Shown here piece by piece: positions 46,054 to 56,716 of a stretch of DNA of 64,000 bases (its first letter is position 1; each line of letters begins with the position of its first letter). The translations under genes were made by a program, and so were the position numbers. Source of the stretch: Chamaecrista fasciculata (taxonomy: Eukaryota; Streptophyta; Magnoliopsida; Fabales; Fabaceae); the NCBI GenBank assembly GCA_003254925.1, contig QANZ01042174.1, positions 1-64,000 on the forward strand, in the 5' to 3' direction. The notes beneath the pieces were generated by a model, which was not told the DNA's origin, ran no database searches, and was given only the letters and a program-made list of their open reading frames with translations.

Positions 46054-48000
46054 AAACACACTTTTTTTGCAGAAATCCTTCCACTGTATTCACAAATTCT
46101 TCTAATCACTCACACCTTTTTTTGGTGGTGTCGCTTCTTCCTTCCTTCCTTCCTTCCCCCTTTGTTTGCTTAGGCTCTTCTTGGGTTTCCATATTGTTGG
46201 TAATATAGGATTTTTATGTATATCTGCAACCTGTTTGTTGATTCATTGTGGTGTGAATGTCGCAACAAAACCCAAAGTGATAATTCTATATGTGATGATC
46301 AATTCAGTTGTTCCATTGGCAAGGAATAAAAAATGTAGCACCTACTTTTTGGGTTATATTTGTACTATGCTTGGTTCTTAGGTGAAAAAAGTTGATAAAT
46401 TGACATGAATGTTACAACTTATAAGGCCACACATTGCTTATTATTATTATTATTATTATTATTATTCTTTCAGCCCATAGTGTCCATCATCTTCCTCTTC
46501 ATTTTCTGCTCACTCATTTATGTCATGGGGACCAATGATCTTGCTGCCATTAATTTCTGTCTGTCTTTGAAATTCTGTGTTGGTAATGGCCTTTTTTGAA
46601 ATTCTGTGTTGGTAATGGCCACACATTGATTGTAGACTTGTAGTGTTTTTTTTTTTGGGCGAGAACTAGGCGGTATTTCTGAGATTATTCATCCTAAGGC
46701 ATAGAGATCACTTAAGTGGATTTGTCTTCATCAATAAAATCTTTTCTATATGTAGTTATGTACAGTCCAGTTTGAACCCGTATATCATGCTTGAAAAAAT
46801 CAAGTTATCTACCAACTATGTTAAATTTTGTTGATAAACTTGTTGTTTTGAACTTGCATAATATCTGCCATCATTGTTAATTAATCTTAATCCTTTGTGT
46901 TTTGTTTCTAAGCAAAAGTGGACACAGGAAACTATAGATATGATTATGATAATTAAGTTAGTACCAAAACCTTCTGCTGCCATTTCTGACTTGTGTGGTC
47001 ATCCACTCATGAAAGTGACATTGTAACCTAAGTCTGAAGGACAGGGTGTCTCTTAATTTTGACTGCATGATCTTTTTTAACATCTGCTTGTCACATGAAT
47101 GAAACACCCTTAATGAATTAATTAACATGGTAAACAAAGTTGTACTGTGTTGTGTCTTATATATATGTGTTTGAATCTTCAAATTCTTAGTACCTTGTTC
47201 CACAGGGTATATGTGTTTTTGAATCTGAATTTCTCAGATGGGGTTGTTTTCAAGAACCCTATATTTCAAAGCTGCATTTACATCAATATTTAAAGATGTC
47301 AAAGAAAAGCATAAGCCCATTGTTCACACCCTATGAACTAACCAATTTTGCAGCTTGATATTATATATATATATCTATGTGTGTGTGTGTGAAGACTTTG
47401 AGATGACAGCACATGGCAATTCTTCTTCCTTCATCATCAATGACTTTCACATGTGAACATTAAATACTACTTCTTTTGTCCTTATTTCATTTCACCCCCT
47501 GTCTTGCTTGCCATATGTCATGACACTGAGAAGTGAGAACTATATATATAAAATAAGAGTAAGCTGACATTGTACTTCTTAGATTGAATGAGTGTTGTCA
47601 TTTTAGACCTTAATTGTTTGAAATATGAGTTCGTCTTCAAAAATTCATAATTCATTACAAGTTTGTCCCTTTATGAACATTCTAATAATGTACAATCCAA
47701 TTCACGGAGGGATTAAATTACAAGTCATGAACTTTCAAGGACTAGATTAAATATTCTAGGAATTTAAGGGCTAAATAAATTGCAGTGAATTTCAATGGTT
47801 TGTTTAGTCATGTAAAGCTCCATTCTCTAGCTTTATTATGACATAATCAGATTATTATTATTATCTTATATTATATGGCTTCACCCCTTTCTGGTCGTCC
47901 ACAATTTAAAACTATAGTACAAAATCATTAATAAGAAGAAAATTATTATTTGATCCATTCTTTTTTACTGAGTTAACAATTTAGTCCCTCATTTTTTTTG
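46054..48000. other. DUF1191 3' region and intergenic DNA
   Basis: No further gene seen. It holds a (TTA)n run at about 46438-46467, a 31-bp tandem duplication (TTTGAAATTCTGTGTTGGTA, 46565 and 46596) and AT-rich sequence. The 30-base phrase around TTATTATGACATAATCAGAT occurs at about 47834 and again at about 48064. Confidence 0.5.
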
Positions 48001-48030
48001 TGAACTCTCATTTATTTTACATATATATTT

Positions 48031-48061
48031 GCGTGCCCTAACGGGCACGCAAAGCCCCTAG
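48031..48061 (+). mobile_element. Probable Helitron 3' terminus
   Basis: A perfect 8-bp stem with a TAAC loop (GCGTGCCC TAAC GGGCACGC) is followed seven bases later by CTAG and then T. Helitrons end in a short GC-rich hairpin about 10 bases before CTRR and insert before T. The 5' end, normally TC, was not located, so only this end is called. Confidence 0.5.
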
Positions 48062-50640
48062 TTATTATTATGACATAATCAGATTATTATTATTATTATT
48101 ATTATTATTAAGGGTCAAAGTGAGTGAGTGCTAGTGTTGAATACTTAATATATAATAAAGGGAAATAAAAGAATGGCTTTAGCTTTTGTGGATGAGATGA
48201 TTGGATAAATGATGAAGGAATCACAGCTCAGCACCACCAAACAAGAAGGTTGAACCATTCAATATTCACAACTTTGTGTCCAATTTGGCAATTTGAATAA
48301 TAGTGGAACAACACATAAAAAAGCAACCACAATATATCGTCTCAATCATACAACTAATTAACAATTACAACACTTGTGTATGCATGTATATCTCTCCCTT
48401 TCACCATTCAAGAAAATTGGTTCATTCATACATACATACATAAAATTGGTTCATTTTCTTTGTGGCTTCTATATACTTCCCCATGAGATTCTTGATTCTC
48501 TTAAAAAGAAATTTTTGGACTTTGGTATGTGATTGGATTGTAAAGGCAATCATAATTGACATGCTATAGAATATCAAATATATGGACATCTCTTCAAATG
48601 TATATTTGAATATGTATTCACTGCTTTGTAAAAAATTAAGAGTAAACTAATAATCTGGTCTCTAAAAGATCAATGAGCTGACAATTCAATCTTTGAAAGA
48701 TTGAAATATACAATTTAGTCCTTAGAAGATCAAAATAATATATGTATTAATCGTTTTCATAGACTAAATAGTATATCGTTCTAATCATTCACAAATTAAA
48801 TAGTATACCATTTTAATCATTCAGGAACTAAAGAGTATATCATTTTAATCTTTCAAAAATATTTTAATTTTTCAAGAACCGAATTATCATCTTGGTGTTT
48901 AGGGTGGAATGGTTAAATTAATCTTTCTACCAAACCCAACTCTTATTTTTTTACTTTTTATTTTTTTTTAAAAAAAGTTTCTCCACTTATTTATGAAGAA
49001 GAGAAATGTCCGAAGTATATTCTGGTATTGATGAGCCTTCAAACTCACCTAAATTTATTTGTCACAAAAAAAAAGTGCCTATCACTCTGAATTGCTGATT
49101 ATATATATATATATATATATATTCAATCTTTAAGCTTATTTTATACTGTAAAAGACAAAGGCCTCCTTGTTTTGCCAATGGACAAGACAGTATACAAACA
49201 CGATGAAAAAGACAGAACATAAAAAGGTTATTACATGATTACTTCTAATTTCACTTTAGAATATTGGGTTTGAGTTTGTTTTTTTAGATTTTCTTACTAA
49301 ATTCCTACTTAAATAGTCATTATATTAAAGCATCCATATAAGTTAGTGGAGTGCAAGTATTGTTGCAAATTGCTTACAATAAAGGCCCAATAAATAGATG
49401 AGCTGTCGCTACCAACATTTGATATTTTTGAAGCCATCCATATATTTATTTTTCATAAGATCAAGGGTCAATATCACCTATACCTGTTTTTATGTTTTTT
49501 TAAAAAAATATACAAAATTTAAATTCAAATCCATCTACTATATGGATGAAGCTTATTTATTGGAATCTCTTAAACCTTGTGATTGTAAAGTGGCAGTAGT
49601 GTACATCACATCTTTTTTCTTTTTAATAAAAAATTGCAGAAAATATATATTGACATCTCCAAGAGTTGCATACTCATTAGTCATTACTCAGTATCTCTTA
49701 ATTTTTTTTTTATATTTTTGTGATAACAAAGCTCTTTTTTGTGACTTGTGATAGTTCCTTAAAAAGAAGTGTGATAGTTCCTTAAAAAGAAGTAATTAAT
49801 GAAATACCATTGAATCTTAAATGGTCCCTTCTTTAATTAATTTGNAGATGTTCAGAATTTTACTCTAACAAATTTATTTTTCGTTTACTTGATGAACTAA
49901 TCACAATTGTTAATGTGAACACTAAATTAAACATACAAGTATGTTACTTCTTAAAAAGGAAAATCTATTATTTGTTCTCTAAATTTACATTGAGTTAACT
50001 AATCAGTTATTGAATAATTTAAATACACGATTAAGTTCTTAAAATATTTCAATGGTAAACTATTTAGTCCTCAGTGAATATATATGGTCATTGAATTTAA
50101 ACTAATTTTATACTTTTTAGTACATGAATTTGTATTAAATAATATTTTTTATCTCTAAATTTATACTGAATTTTGATTTTTTTAGTCCCTAAATTTGACC
50201 TAAAAACTAAATTGTTGACAATTGTGATAATTCAATGAGTGATTAGTTAATTCGTTTTAAATTCAGGAGTCAAATAGTAAATTTTATCCTTTCTATGTGA
50301 TTAATTCGGATTTCAGACCCAGCTGAAATATCTGAGCTATCTGTTTGAAAGATGCATAATTTTTCATAAGCTCAAAATAAATTTTGGGCTAAAATCAAAA
50401 TTATAAAAAATTACACATACCTTCTTGAGTGATGTAAAATTAATACTTTTTTAATTTGCAACTTGATTCAAAGATATGAAACCAATTATGCAACTTGATT
50501 CAAAGATATGACACCAAAAGTGCCACACGGGACCAAATTGAGACCTGGACAAAAGATATGAAACTAAAAGTGCAACAAAAAAAATTATGGAAGTAAATTA
50601 AGACCTAAGTAAAAAATTATGGGACCACAAATACACTTTG
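48062..50640. other. AT-rich DNA with degenerate foldback elements
   Basis: Segments at about 48640-48910 and 49955-50295 contain repeated TTTAGTCCYT and ACTAAATAGTATA words in both orientations, like the foldback at 60795-61225. Short tandem duplications lie at 49747-49793 (GTGATAGTTCCTTAAAAAGA) and 50457-50515 (CAACTTGATTCAAAGATATG). No gene seen. Confidence 0.45.
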
Positions 50641-50659
50641 ACCTTAATTTTAAGTTTTT

Positions 50660-50826
50660 TTTAGTTGCCTGCCCGGTATCCGAGGCCACTCCTCGACTAA
50701 TCCAGACTCGACCCGGGTCGCGCACCTGGCTATGGTGGGTGAGTCTCCCAACAAGGGTAACTGCATTCACAAGGACTCGAACACGGGACCTTGCTTAAGC
50801 AGAACCAAGTCGCTTACCACTTGGTA
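50660..50826 (-). mobile_element. tRNA-derived SINE, family S2
   Basis: On the minus strand there is an A-box-like CCAAGTGGTAAGCG near the start and a B box GTTCGAGTCC (50772-50781). Flanks AATTTTAAGTTTTTTT and AATTTTAAGTTCTTTT form a near-perfect target duplication. The body differs from S1. Confidence 0.75.
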
Positions 50827-50879
50827 AATTTTAAGTTCTTTTAACACTTGAAATTTCATTCTTTAAGTCATGAGGCCCA

Positions 50880-51400
50880 GTTCGTTTGCGTTTTGATTAT
50901 AATCTGTTCTGATTATAATCATAATAAACATGTTCGTTTACGTTTTTTTCCTTATCAAATTATAATCATGATTTTTTTATAATCAAACACACTCAATTAC
51001 ATTTATACCCCTATACATATACCTACAATTACCTATATTATAATACAATCAATCACCGATCACAAGGGCAAAAGAATCATTTCCCTCAATAATGGACCAG
51101 TTTATAATTAAATCAAATTTGTGTTGGCCTAAATTGTAATTTTGCCCCTTTCTTCTTCTCTTTCTTTTGTTCTCTCTCGTCTCTCTCTCCTCCAAAATCC
51201 AAACAGAGTGATCAATTCAAACAGAGTGTTCTCTCTTCCTTTTGTTCCCAAATCAAACAACACAGACACGAGATTCATCAATTCCTTTAAGCCCAAGTAC
51301 ATAACTAATTAACAATTCAATCAACCATTTCTTCTTCTTCTTTTTTTATTTTCTTAATCTCACCAACAGATTTGTCTCACGAGGAACAATTTCGGCGGAT
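50880..51400. other. Intergenic DNA, likely transposon-derived
   Basis: Opens with AGGCCCAGTTCGTTTGCGTT and repeated TGATTATAATC words; TTTTGATTATAATT reappears at 52131-52146. This could be a further TIR element, but a matching right end was not found. No gene. Confidence 0.35.
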
Positions 51401-51407
51401 GCTGGAT

Positions 51408-51454
51408 GAGAGAGAGAGAGAGACGGAGAAGAGAGACAGAGACAGAGACAGAGA

Positions 51455-51485
<31 letters not shown>

Positions 51486-51545
51486 ACCGAGAGTGAGAGG
51501 GAGAGAGACAGAGATGAGAGAGAGAGAGAGAACCGAGAGTGAGAG
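51408..51545. repeat. GA-rich low-complexity tract
   Basis: Imperfect GAGAGA runs mixed with GACAGAGA and a twice-repeated GAGAACCGAGAGTGAGAGGG. The long open frames here are compositional. Confidence 0.85.
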
Positions 51546-51595
51546 GGTTTGCATTTGTGTGGAATGGGCCGTCGATTCTTTTTATATCCCGACAT

Positions 51596-51860
51596 TTGGT
51601 CCACCGATTTTTAGATTCGGTGGACCGAAATTCTGGGTTAATATGAGTGTGGAAGAATTCCTTCATGAATAGCGGACCGAAAATATAAAACGGTGGACAG
51701 AATGTCGCGATATCCAAATTACAATAGCTAAGCGGTGGACCATTCGGAAGTCGGTGGACCGAAATTCTGGGCTAATATGAGTGTGGAAGAATTCCTTCAT
51801 GAATGGCGAACCGAAAATATAAAATGGTGGATCGAATGTCCAATTGAAGAAAATTGAATA
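51596..51860. repeat. 134-bp tandem duplication with GGTGGACC motifs
   Basis: GGTGGACCGAAATTCTGGGY...GAATTCCTTCATGAAT occurs at about 51620 and 51754. GGTCCACC / GGTGGACC words recur in both orientations, with a small hairpin at 51598-51630. They recur near 51930 and 51980. No recognised element. Confidence 0.7.
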
Positions 51861-52146
51861 AAAATTTCGGGTCCGCGTGCGTGCCTCCATTCTCTCTCAT
51901 CTGCTGCGAAACGGTGCACCATTTTCTTCGCTGGTCCACCAAATGTCGGGCTATGATTGTACATTTTAGTCCTTTTGGTCCACCATTACATAGGCTAAAA
52001 TTCATTCGGTGCACCAAATCAAATAATCACCCCCCCACTTGCACATGAAAATAATCAAGTTTTCACGCTTTTCAAGGCAAACAGTAACTTATTTTGATTT
52101 TGTTTTCAAGCAACAATCATATCCAAACATATTTTGATTATAATTA

Positions 52147-52291
52147 GGGTAAATTACACTTTGGTACCCTGTGGTTTGACCCTATTTCACTTTGGTACCC
52201 TGTGGTTTGAAACTTGACACTTTGGTACCCTGTGGTATTCTCCATTAACACTTTGGTACCCTTTGGAGCTATTTTGTAATTTTAACCATAA
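52147..52291. mobile_element. Left arm of an M2 palindromic MITE, cut by the assembly gap
   Basis: From GGGTAAATTACACTTTGGTA to the gap the text follows the left arm of the 15957-16363 element almost base for base and stops near the point where the palindrome turns. The right arm should lie in the gap. Confidence 0.88.
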
Positions 52292-53095
52292 NNNNNNNNN
52301 NNNNNNNNNNNNNNNNNNNNNNNNNNNNNNNNNNNNNNNNNNNNNNNNNNNNNNNNNNNNNNNNNNNNNNNNNNNNNNNNNNNNNNNNNNNNNNNNNNNN
52401 NNNNNNNNNNNNNNNNNNNNNNNNNNNNNNNNNNNNNNNNNNNNNNNNNNNNNNNNNNNNNNNNNNNNNNNNNNNNNNNNNNNNNNNNNNNNNNNNNNNN
52501 NNNNNNNNNNNNNNNNNNNNNNNNNNNNNNNNNNNNNNNNNNNNNNNNNNNNNNNNNNNNNNNNNNNNNNNNNNNNNNNNNNNNNNNNNNNNNNNNNNNN
52601 NNNNNNNNNNNNNNNNNNNNNNNNNNNNNNNNNNNNNNNNNNNNNNNNNNNNNNNNNNNNNNNNNNNNNNNNNNNNNNNNNNNNNNNNNNNNNNNNNNNN
52701 NNNNNNNNNNNNNNNNNNNNNNNNNNNNNNNNNNNNNNNNNNNNNNNNNNNNNNNNNNNNNNNNNNNNNNNNNNNNNNNNNNNNNNNNNNNNNNNNNNNN
52801 NNNNNNNNNNNNNNNNNNNNNNNNNNNNNNNNNNNNNNNNNNNNNNNNNNNNNNNNNNNNNNNNNNNNNNNNNNNNNNNNNNNNNNNNNNNNNNNNNNNN
52901 NNNNNNNNNNNNNNNNNNNNNNNNNNNNNNNNNNNNNNNNNNNNNNNNNNNNNNNNNNNNNNNNNNNNNNNNNNNNNNNNNNNNNNNNNNNNNNNNNNNN
53001 NNNNNNNNNNNNNNNNNNNNNNNNNNNNNNNNNNNNNNNNNNNNNNNNNNNNNNNNNNNNNNNNNNNNNNNNNNNNNNNNNNNNNNNNNNNNNNN
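52292..53095. other. Assembly gap (804 N)
   Basis: An unbroken run of N, followed by a 16-base C homopolymer (53096-53111). Frames that appear to cross it are meaningless. Single N bases also occur at 3879, 4054, 6269 and 49845. Confidence 0.98.
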
Positions 53096-53152
53096 CCCCC
53101 CCCCCCCCCCCAAAATTTGGTATAATACATTAATTATATGCAATATGCTCAT

Positions 53153-53440
53153 ATGTGGCCCTGCCACAATGGTTAATGCCTCATGATAACATCAATTTGA
53201 GATGATGGGGGAGAGGGTCCTTTTGCTTTGGACAATGCTTCAGAATCTTTTTGAAAAATAAGACCAAATCCTATTTTAATCAATTTGAGATGATGGGGCC
53301 CCTGCCACAATGGTTAATGCCTCATGACAACATCAATTTGAGATGATGGGGGAGAGGGTTCGAAACCCAGGTCCTTTTGCTTTGGACAATGCTTCAGAAT
53401 CTTTTTGAAAAATAAGACCAAATCCTATTTTAATCCCTAA
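53153..53440 (+). repeat. Duplicated SINE-like sequence
   Basis: The block GCCACAATGGTTAATGCCTC...CTTTGGACAATGCTTCAGAA occurs twice (about 53153-53278 and 53288-53440). The second copy has an intact B-box-like GGTTCGAAACC (53357-53367), missing from the first. The block may be a tRNA-derived SINE, but no target duplication was resolved. Confidence 0.5.
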
Positions 53441-53462
53441 TTTTTACCTAAAGTTTTACTTT

Positions 53463-53672
53463 GGTCCTTAATAATTTTTTGTTTTGTTTTGGTCCTTAAT
53501 AATTTTTTGTTTTGTTTTGGTCCTCCATAATTTTTTGTTCTATTTTGGTCCTTAATAATTTTTTGTTTTGTTTTGGTCCTTAATAATTTTTTGTTCTGTT
53601 TTGGTCCTTAATAATTTTTTGTTCTGTTTTGGTCCTTACTAATTTTTTGTTCTGTTTTGGTCCTTAATATTT
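53463..53672. repeat. 28-bp minisatellite (seven units plus a partial)
   Basis: GGTCCTTAATAATTTTTTGT recurs at 53463, 53491, 53519, 53547, 53575, 53603, 53631 and 53659, an exact 28-base period with few substitutions. A related array in the opposite orientation lies at 59547-59705. The text after it (to about 53830) ends in CTGGCTCCGCCACTG, a phrase common at the ends of plant repeats. Confidence 0.9.
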
Positions 53673-53829
53673 TCAAAAGAATTTATAATTGATCCTTAAC
53701 TATTGAATATAGGCATATTTTTCTCGTCTCAAATCCGAACATTAGGGGACCAAAACAAAACTTTAGATAAGCATTAAGGACTAAAATAAGATTTTGGCTA
53801 AAAAAAATTTCGGCCCCCTAACCAAAAAA

Positions 53830-54262
53830 CCTGGCTCCGCCACTGAATAGAGTTTATAGGTGATTCATTCATTAAGTATTGTAAACCCAATATTTTAAAT
53901 TACAAGACCCAAATAGGTAATTTGAATTCTCTTACAAGTCATTTAAAAGACTACACAACTACTTTAGGTTTCTCACCATTCAACATATTTGGAATGAAAA
54001 ATAAATCAGAAAAATGTAGATTGCTTACTGTCTTGTATAGTCTAAAGTTTAGAAATTAAATTTCGTAATTAAAGATCAAGTCCATGTGCTTCAAAAACTA
54101 TTTTTTTTTTCTTTCATTTTTTTCTTATACAATTTATAACTTTTTATAAAATTCTCTCTACTTATCATAATCATTGCATATCTATATATTTCACACCTTA
54201 AAATCTCTATTCACAATAAATTAATTAAACAAACAATGTTTAACTTTAAAATTAATTATAAA
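53830..54262. repeat. Dispersed repeat R2, uninterrupted copy
   Basis: Shares long stretches (CAACATATTTGGAATGAAAA, GTAGATTGCTTA, CTACTTATCATAATCATT) in the same order with 62262-63196, where a hAT-like element separates the two halves. No coding sequence. Confidence 0.7.
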
Positions 54263-54334
54263 AAAATCTATATAATTACAGAAAGGCCCTTCCAAAAATA
54301 TAATTTTTCAAAATCAATATTAATTTAAAAAATC

Positions 54335-54830
54335 AATGTTTTGCTCTAGTTACGTGTCAACATTCTGTGGCAAGTACAATTAATTTTTTTTTTCTACTTT
54401 CAGCCTCTTGTTGACACGTGTCCTTTTTCTCTTTTTTTTTCAAATTTCAATTTCAATTTTCAATTTCAAATAAACACATCACCACCATTTGCCTTTTTTT
54501 AATTGTCATTTCAAATTTTAAACATCAATCTTCTATCATCAATATCAATATCAATATCAATATTCAATATTAATCCAAAAAATAATGTTTTGCTCCACTT
54601 ACGTGTCAACATTTTGTGGCAAGTACAATTAAATTTTTTTTTCTACTTTCAGCCTCCTGTTGACACGTGTCCTTTTTCTCTTTTTTTTCAATTTTCAATT
54701 TCAAATAAACACATCACCGCCATTTGCCTTTTTCCAATTATCATTTCAAATTTTAAACATCAATCTTCTATCATACGCTTTAAACCATTTGCCTTCTTTG
54801 AATTTTGAATTTCAAAATGAAAAAGCCATT
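54335..54830. repeat. 249-bp tandem duplication with inverted ACGTGTCAACA arms
   Basis: AATGTTTTGCTCYASTTACG starts at 54335 and 54584. Each copy contains ACGTGTCAACA and, about 60 bases on, TGTTGACACGTGTCC, so each can form a stem. ACGTG cores also resemble ABRE/G-box sites, which may be coincidence. Confidence 0.75.
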
Positions 54831-54899
54831 TCATTTGCCATTTGTTTCAGTCAGCCATTTCTCATCTCTTCTCTCAATTCTCCTCCTTCTTTCTCTTTT

Positions 54900-55380
54900 C
54901 TCCCTAAACTTGCTCTTCTCTCCATGATTCATTATCTTAGCCGCCATCCATCCTCAACGGAACGTCGTCATCGGCCACGACCATCGTCGTTTCTGCATCA
55001 ACCGTCGTTTCTCTCTCTCCACACTAAATTGCAAACGCAGGCCACATTTCATCTTCGTCATCGCCGTCTCGCAGTTCAGTCACGAGCGCCGCCGTCGTCA
55101 GCCATGACCTTTCTCTTCTGTCTCTTGCTCCCTTGCCGTCGTCAGTTCAACCACGAGTGCCGCCGTCGTTAGCCAAGAACCTCATCTTCAATGTAAATTT
55201 CTCTCTTCTCTTTCTCTTTACCTTTTTTGCTTTCTTCGTTCTGCTGATTCTTTGTTTTTTTGCTTTCTGATTCAACCGATTTTGCTTCATGATTTTTTAC
55301 GGAAATTGCGGATTCTCACTATTACAGAAACTCCTTTGCAAGGTTCTCAAAATATGCTTGAAGGCGATACTGGGTAAGCT
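54900..55380. other. CT-rich, GC-richer stretch resembling a gene leader
   Basis: CT-rich sequence followed by CGTCGTC-rich text (to 55180), with exon-like short segments bounded by AG and GT (for example 55327-55371). No protein domain is recognisable. It may be the start of a dead or captured gene that includes the HMGR exon downstream. Confidence 0.3.
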
Positions 55381-55394
55381 TCATTCCTGATCCT

Positions 55395-56556
55395 AAATAT
55401 TAGAAATATAGTTTTTTGGTCCTTGATCCTTTTACAAATGTCACCTATTTAGTTCTTGAAGCATTTTTTATAGGGACTAAATAATTGATGTTTGTAAAAA
55501 AAAATCAGGGACTAAAATGTGTATTTCCAATATCTATGGACTAAATGGTAATTTTGGGACAAATTTAAGGAGTAAAAAGTTGGTTTCTTTAAAATATATC
55601 AAGCTGCTAAAGTAGATATTTCACTGCTGAGCTATTCTTTTTCTAAACACTACTAAAACAGATTTATCTATTAGCTTGCTTAGACCAATTTGACTTGCAC
55701 TATTTACCTCTTGAATATTTAGCCCTTTTACAGAATTTAAATGTGAATCTTGCTGGAATTTTTCTGACCAGTCATCAATGATGACCTTAAGTGACTCAGA
55801 TTGGAATGCAAATTGAGCTTCTTAAAGCTGATAACATTGCACTCATTTTCATGAAGTAATATGTGTAAAATGAATATATTCAGTACTTATTGTTGTGATT
55901 CAAGCTAATTATAGCTGGATAGATTCCAGTATTACGATCAAGCAAGCTTGAAATGTCTTGAAATAAAGTTAAGTTTTCCTTTTTTTTTTTTACTGTATTT
56001 CTCCATAACTTGGAATGCTATGAGTTAAGCTGTCCTCAGGCTTTGCTAACTTGAATCAGTATTTCCTCTTTTTTTAATTAGTTTTATTACTCAGATAGGA
56101 CTTTTTAGCCTCCAGTTAGAACTGCAGTGAAAGATTTACTGCTAGGTAGCTCTTAGTTGGAGTCCCGTTGTTAAGTTTCAAAAAGAGTCTTTGCACTTTT
56201 GAGATAGAGATGAGTGCATTCTGATCTATTTAGTACCTTGATTGGAACCTTTCCTCTGAAAATTGCAAGACGCATCCAAGATGTAAATAATTACTATATG
56301 AGGTAAGGGTGGATGATAAAGAAGGATCATGGAAAAATATTAGCAGGCAGACCATTTGAAAATGGAGGGAAAGATATTGAGGTCAAAGTTGGCTTAAGCA
56401 TTAGTTAGCTTAAGCATTAACATTATTTAACATTAGTGCTGTTTCGCATATGTTCTTTGTTCTGTTATTTGATTTAGATGATTAAGAACATGATCTTGCC
56501 GAAATTTTTTTGATGTAAATATTAGTCTAAAGCACAAATTTTCTTTTGTTCTTTAG
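55395..56556. other. AT-rich DNA with a small foldback element
   Basis: About 55395-55580 contains GGTCCTTGATCC and its inverted counterpart around a short centre. The rest shows no gene or defined repeat. Confidence 0.4.
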
Positions 56557-56716
56557 GAAATTATTGTTCCGACAAGAAACCTGCTGCTGTAAATTGTATT
56601 GAGGGCCGTGGAAAGTCAATTGTCTGTGAAGCAATTATTAAAGAAGTGGTGGTTAAGAAGGTATTGAATTGCCACCACAAGACACTTTATATGAATTGCC
56701 ACCATTTGATGAGGTG
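56557..56716 (+). pseudogene. Orphan exon fragment of HMG-CoA reductase
   Basis: After TTCTTTAG the frame reads [20 protein letters not shown] and then [17 protein letters not shown]. Plant HMG-CoA reductase, the mevalonate-pathway membrane enzyme, has [20 protein letters not shown] followed by [19 protein letters not shown] in its catalytic domain, and as I recall one exon begins at that GN. The match ends after VVKKVL; the text then becomes a short repeat of AATTGCCACCA. The usual Trp of AVNW is Cys here. No other HMGR exon was seen within several kb, so this is a displaced, non-functional piece, perhaps carried by a transposon. Confidence 0.8.

Noticed and set aside
51346-51717. Overlapping Ser/Leu- and Arg/Glu-rich frames on both strands
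   Set aside because: Produced by the GA/CT repeat tract; no domain and open in several frames at once.
52187-53186. Frames of about 280-326 codons across 52187-53186
   Set aside because: They consist almost wholly of unknown residues from the N run.
53463-53672. Regularly spaced 28-bp repeats resembling a CRISPR array
   Set aside because: There are no unique spacers between repeats; it is a contiguous minisatellite in a plant genome.
54660-55172. 170-codon Ser/Phe/Pro-rich frame
   Set aside because: Low-complexity CT-rich sequence overlapping a tandem repeat; no domain.
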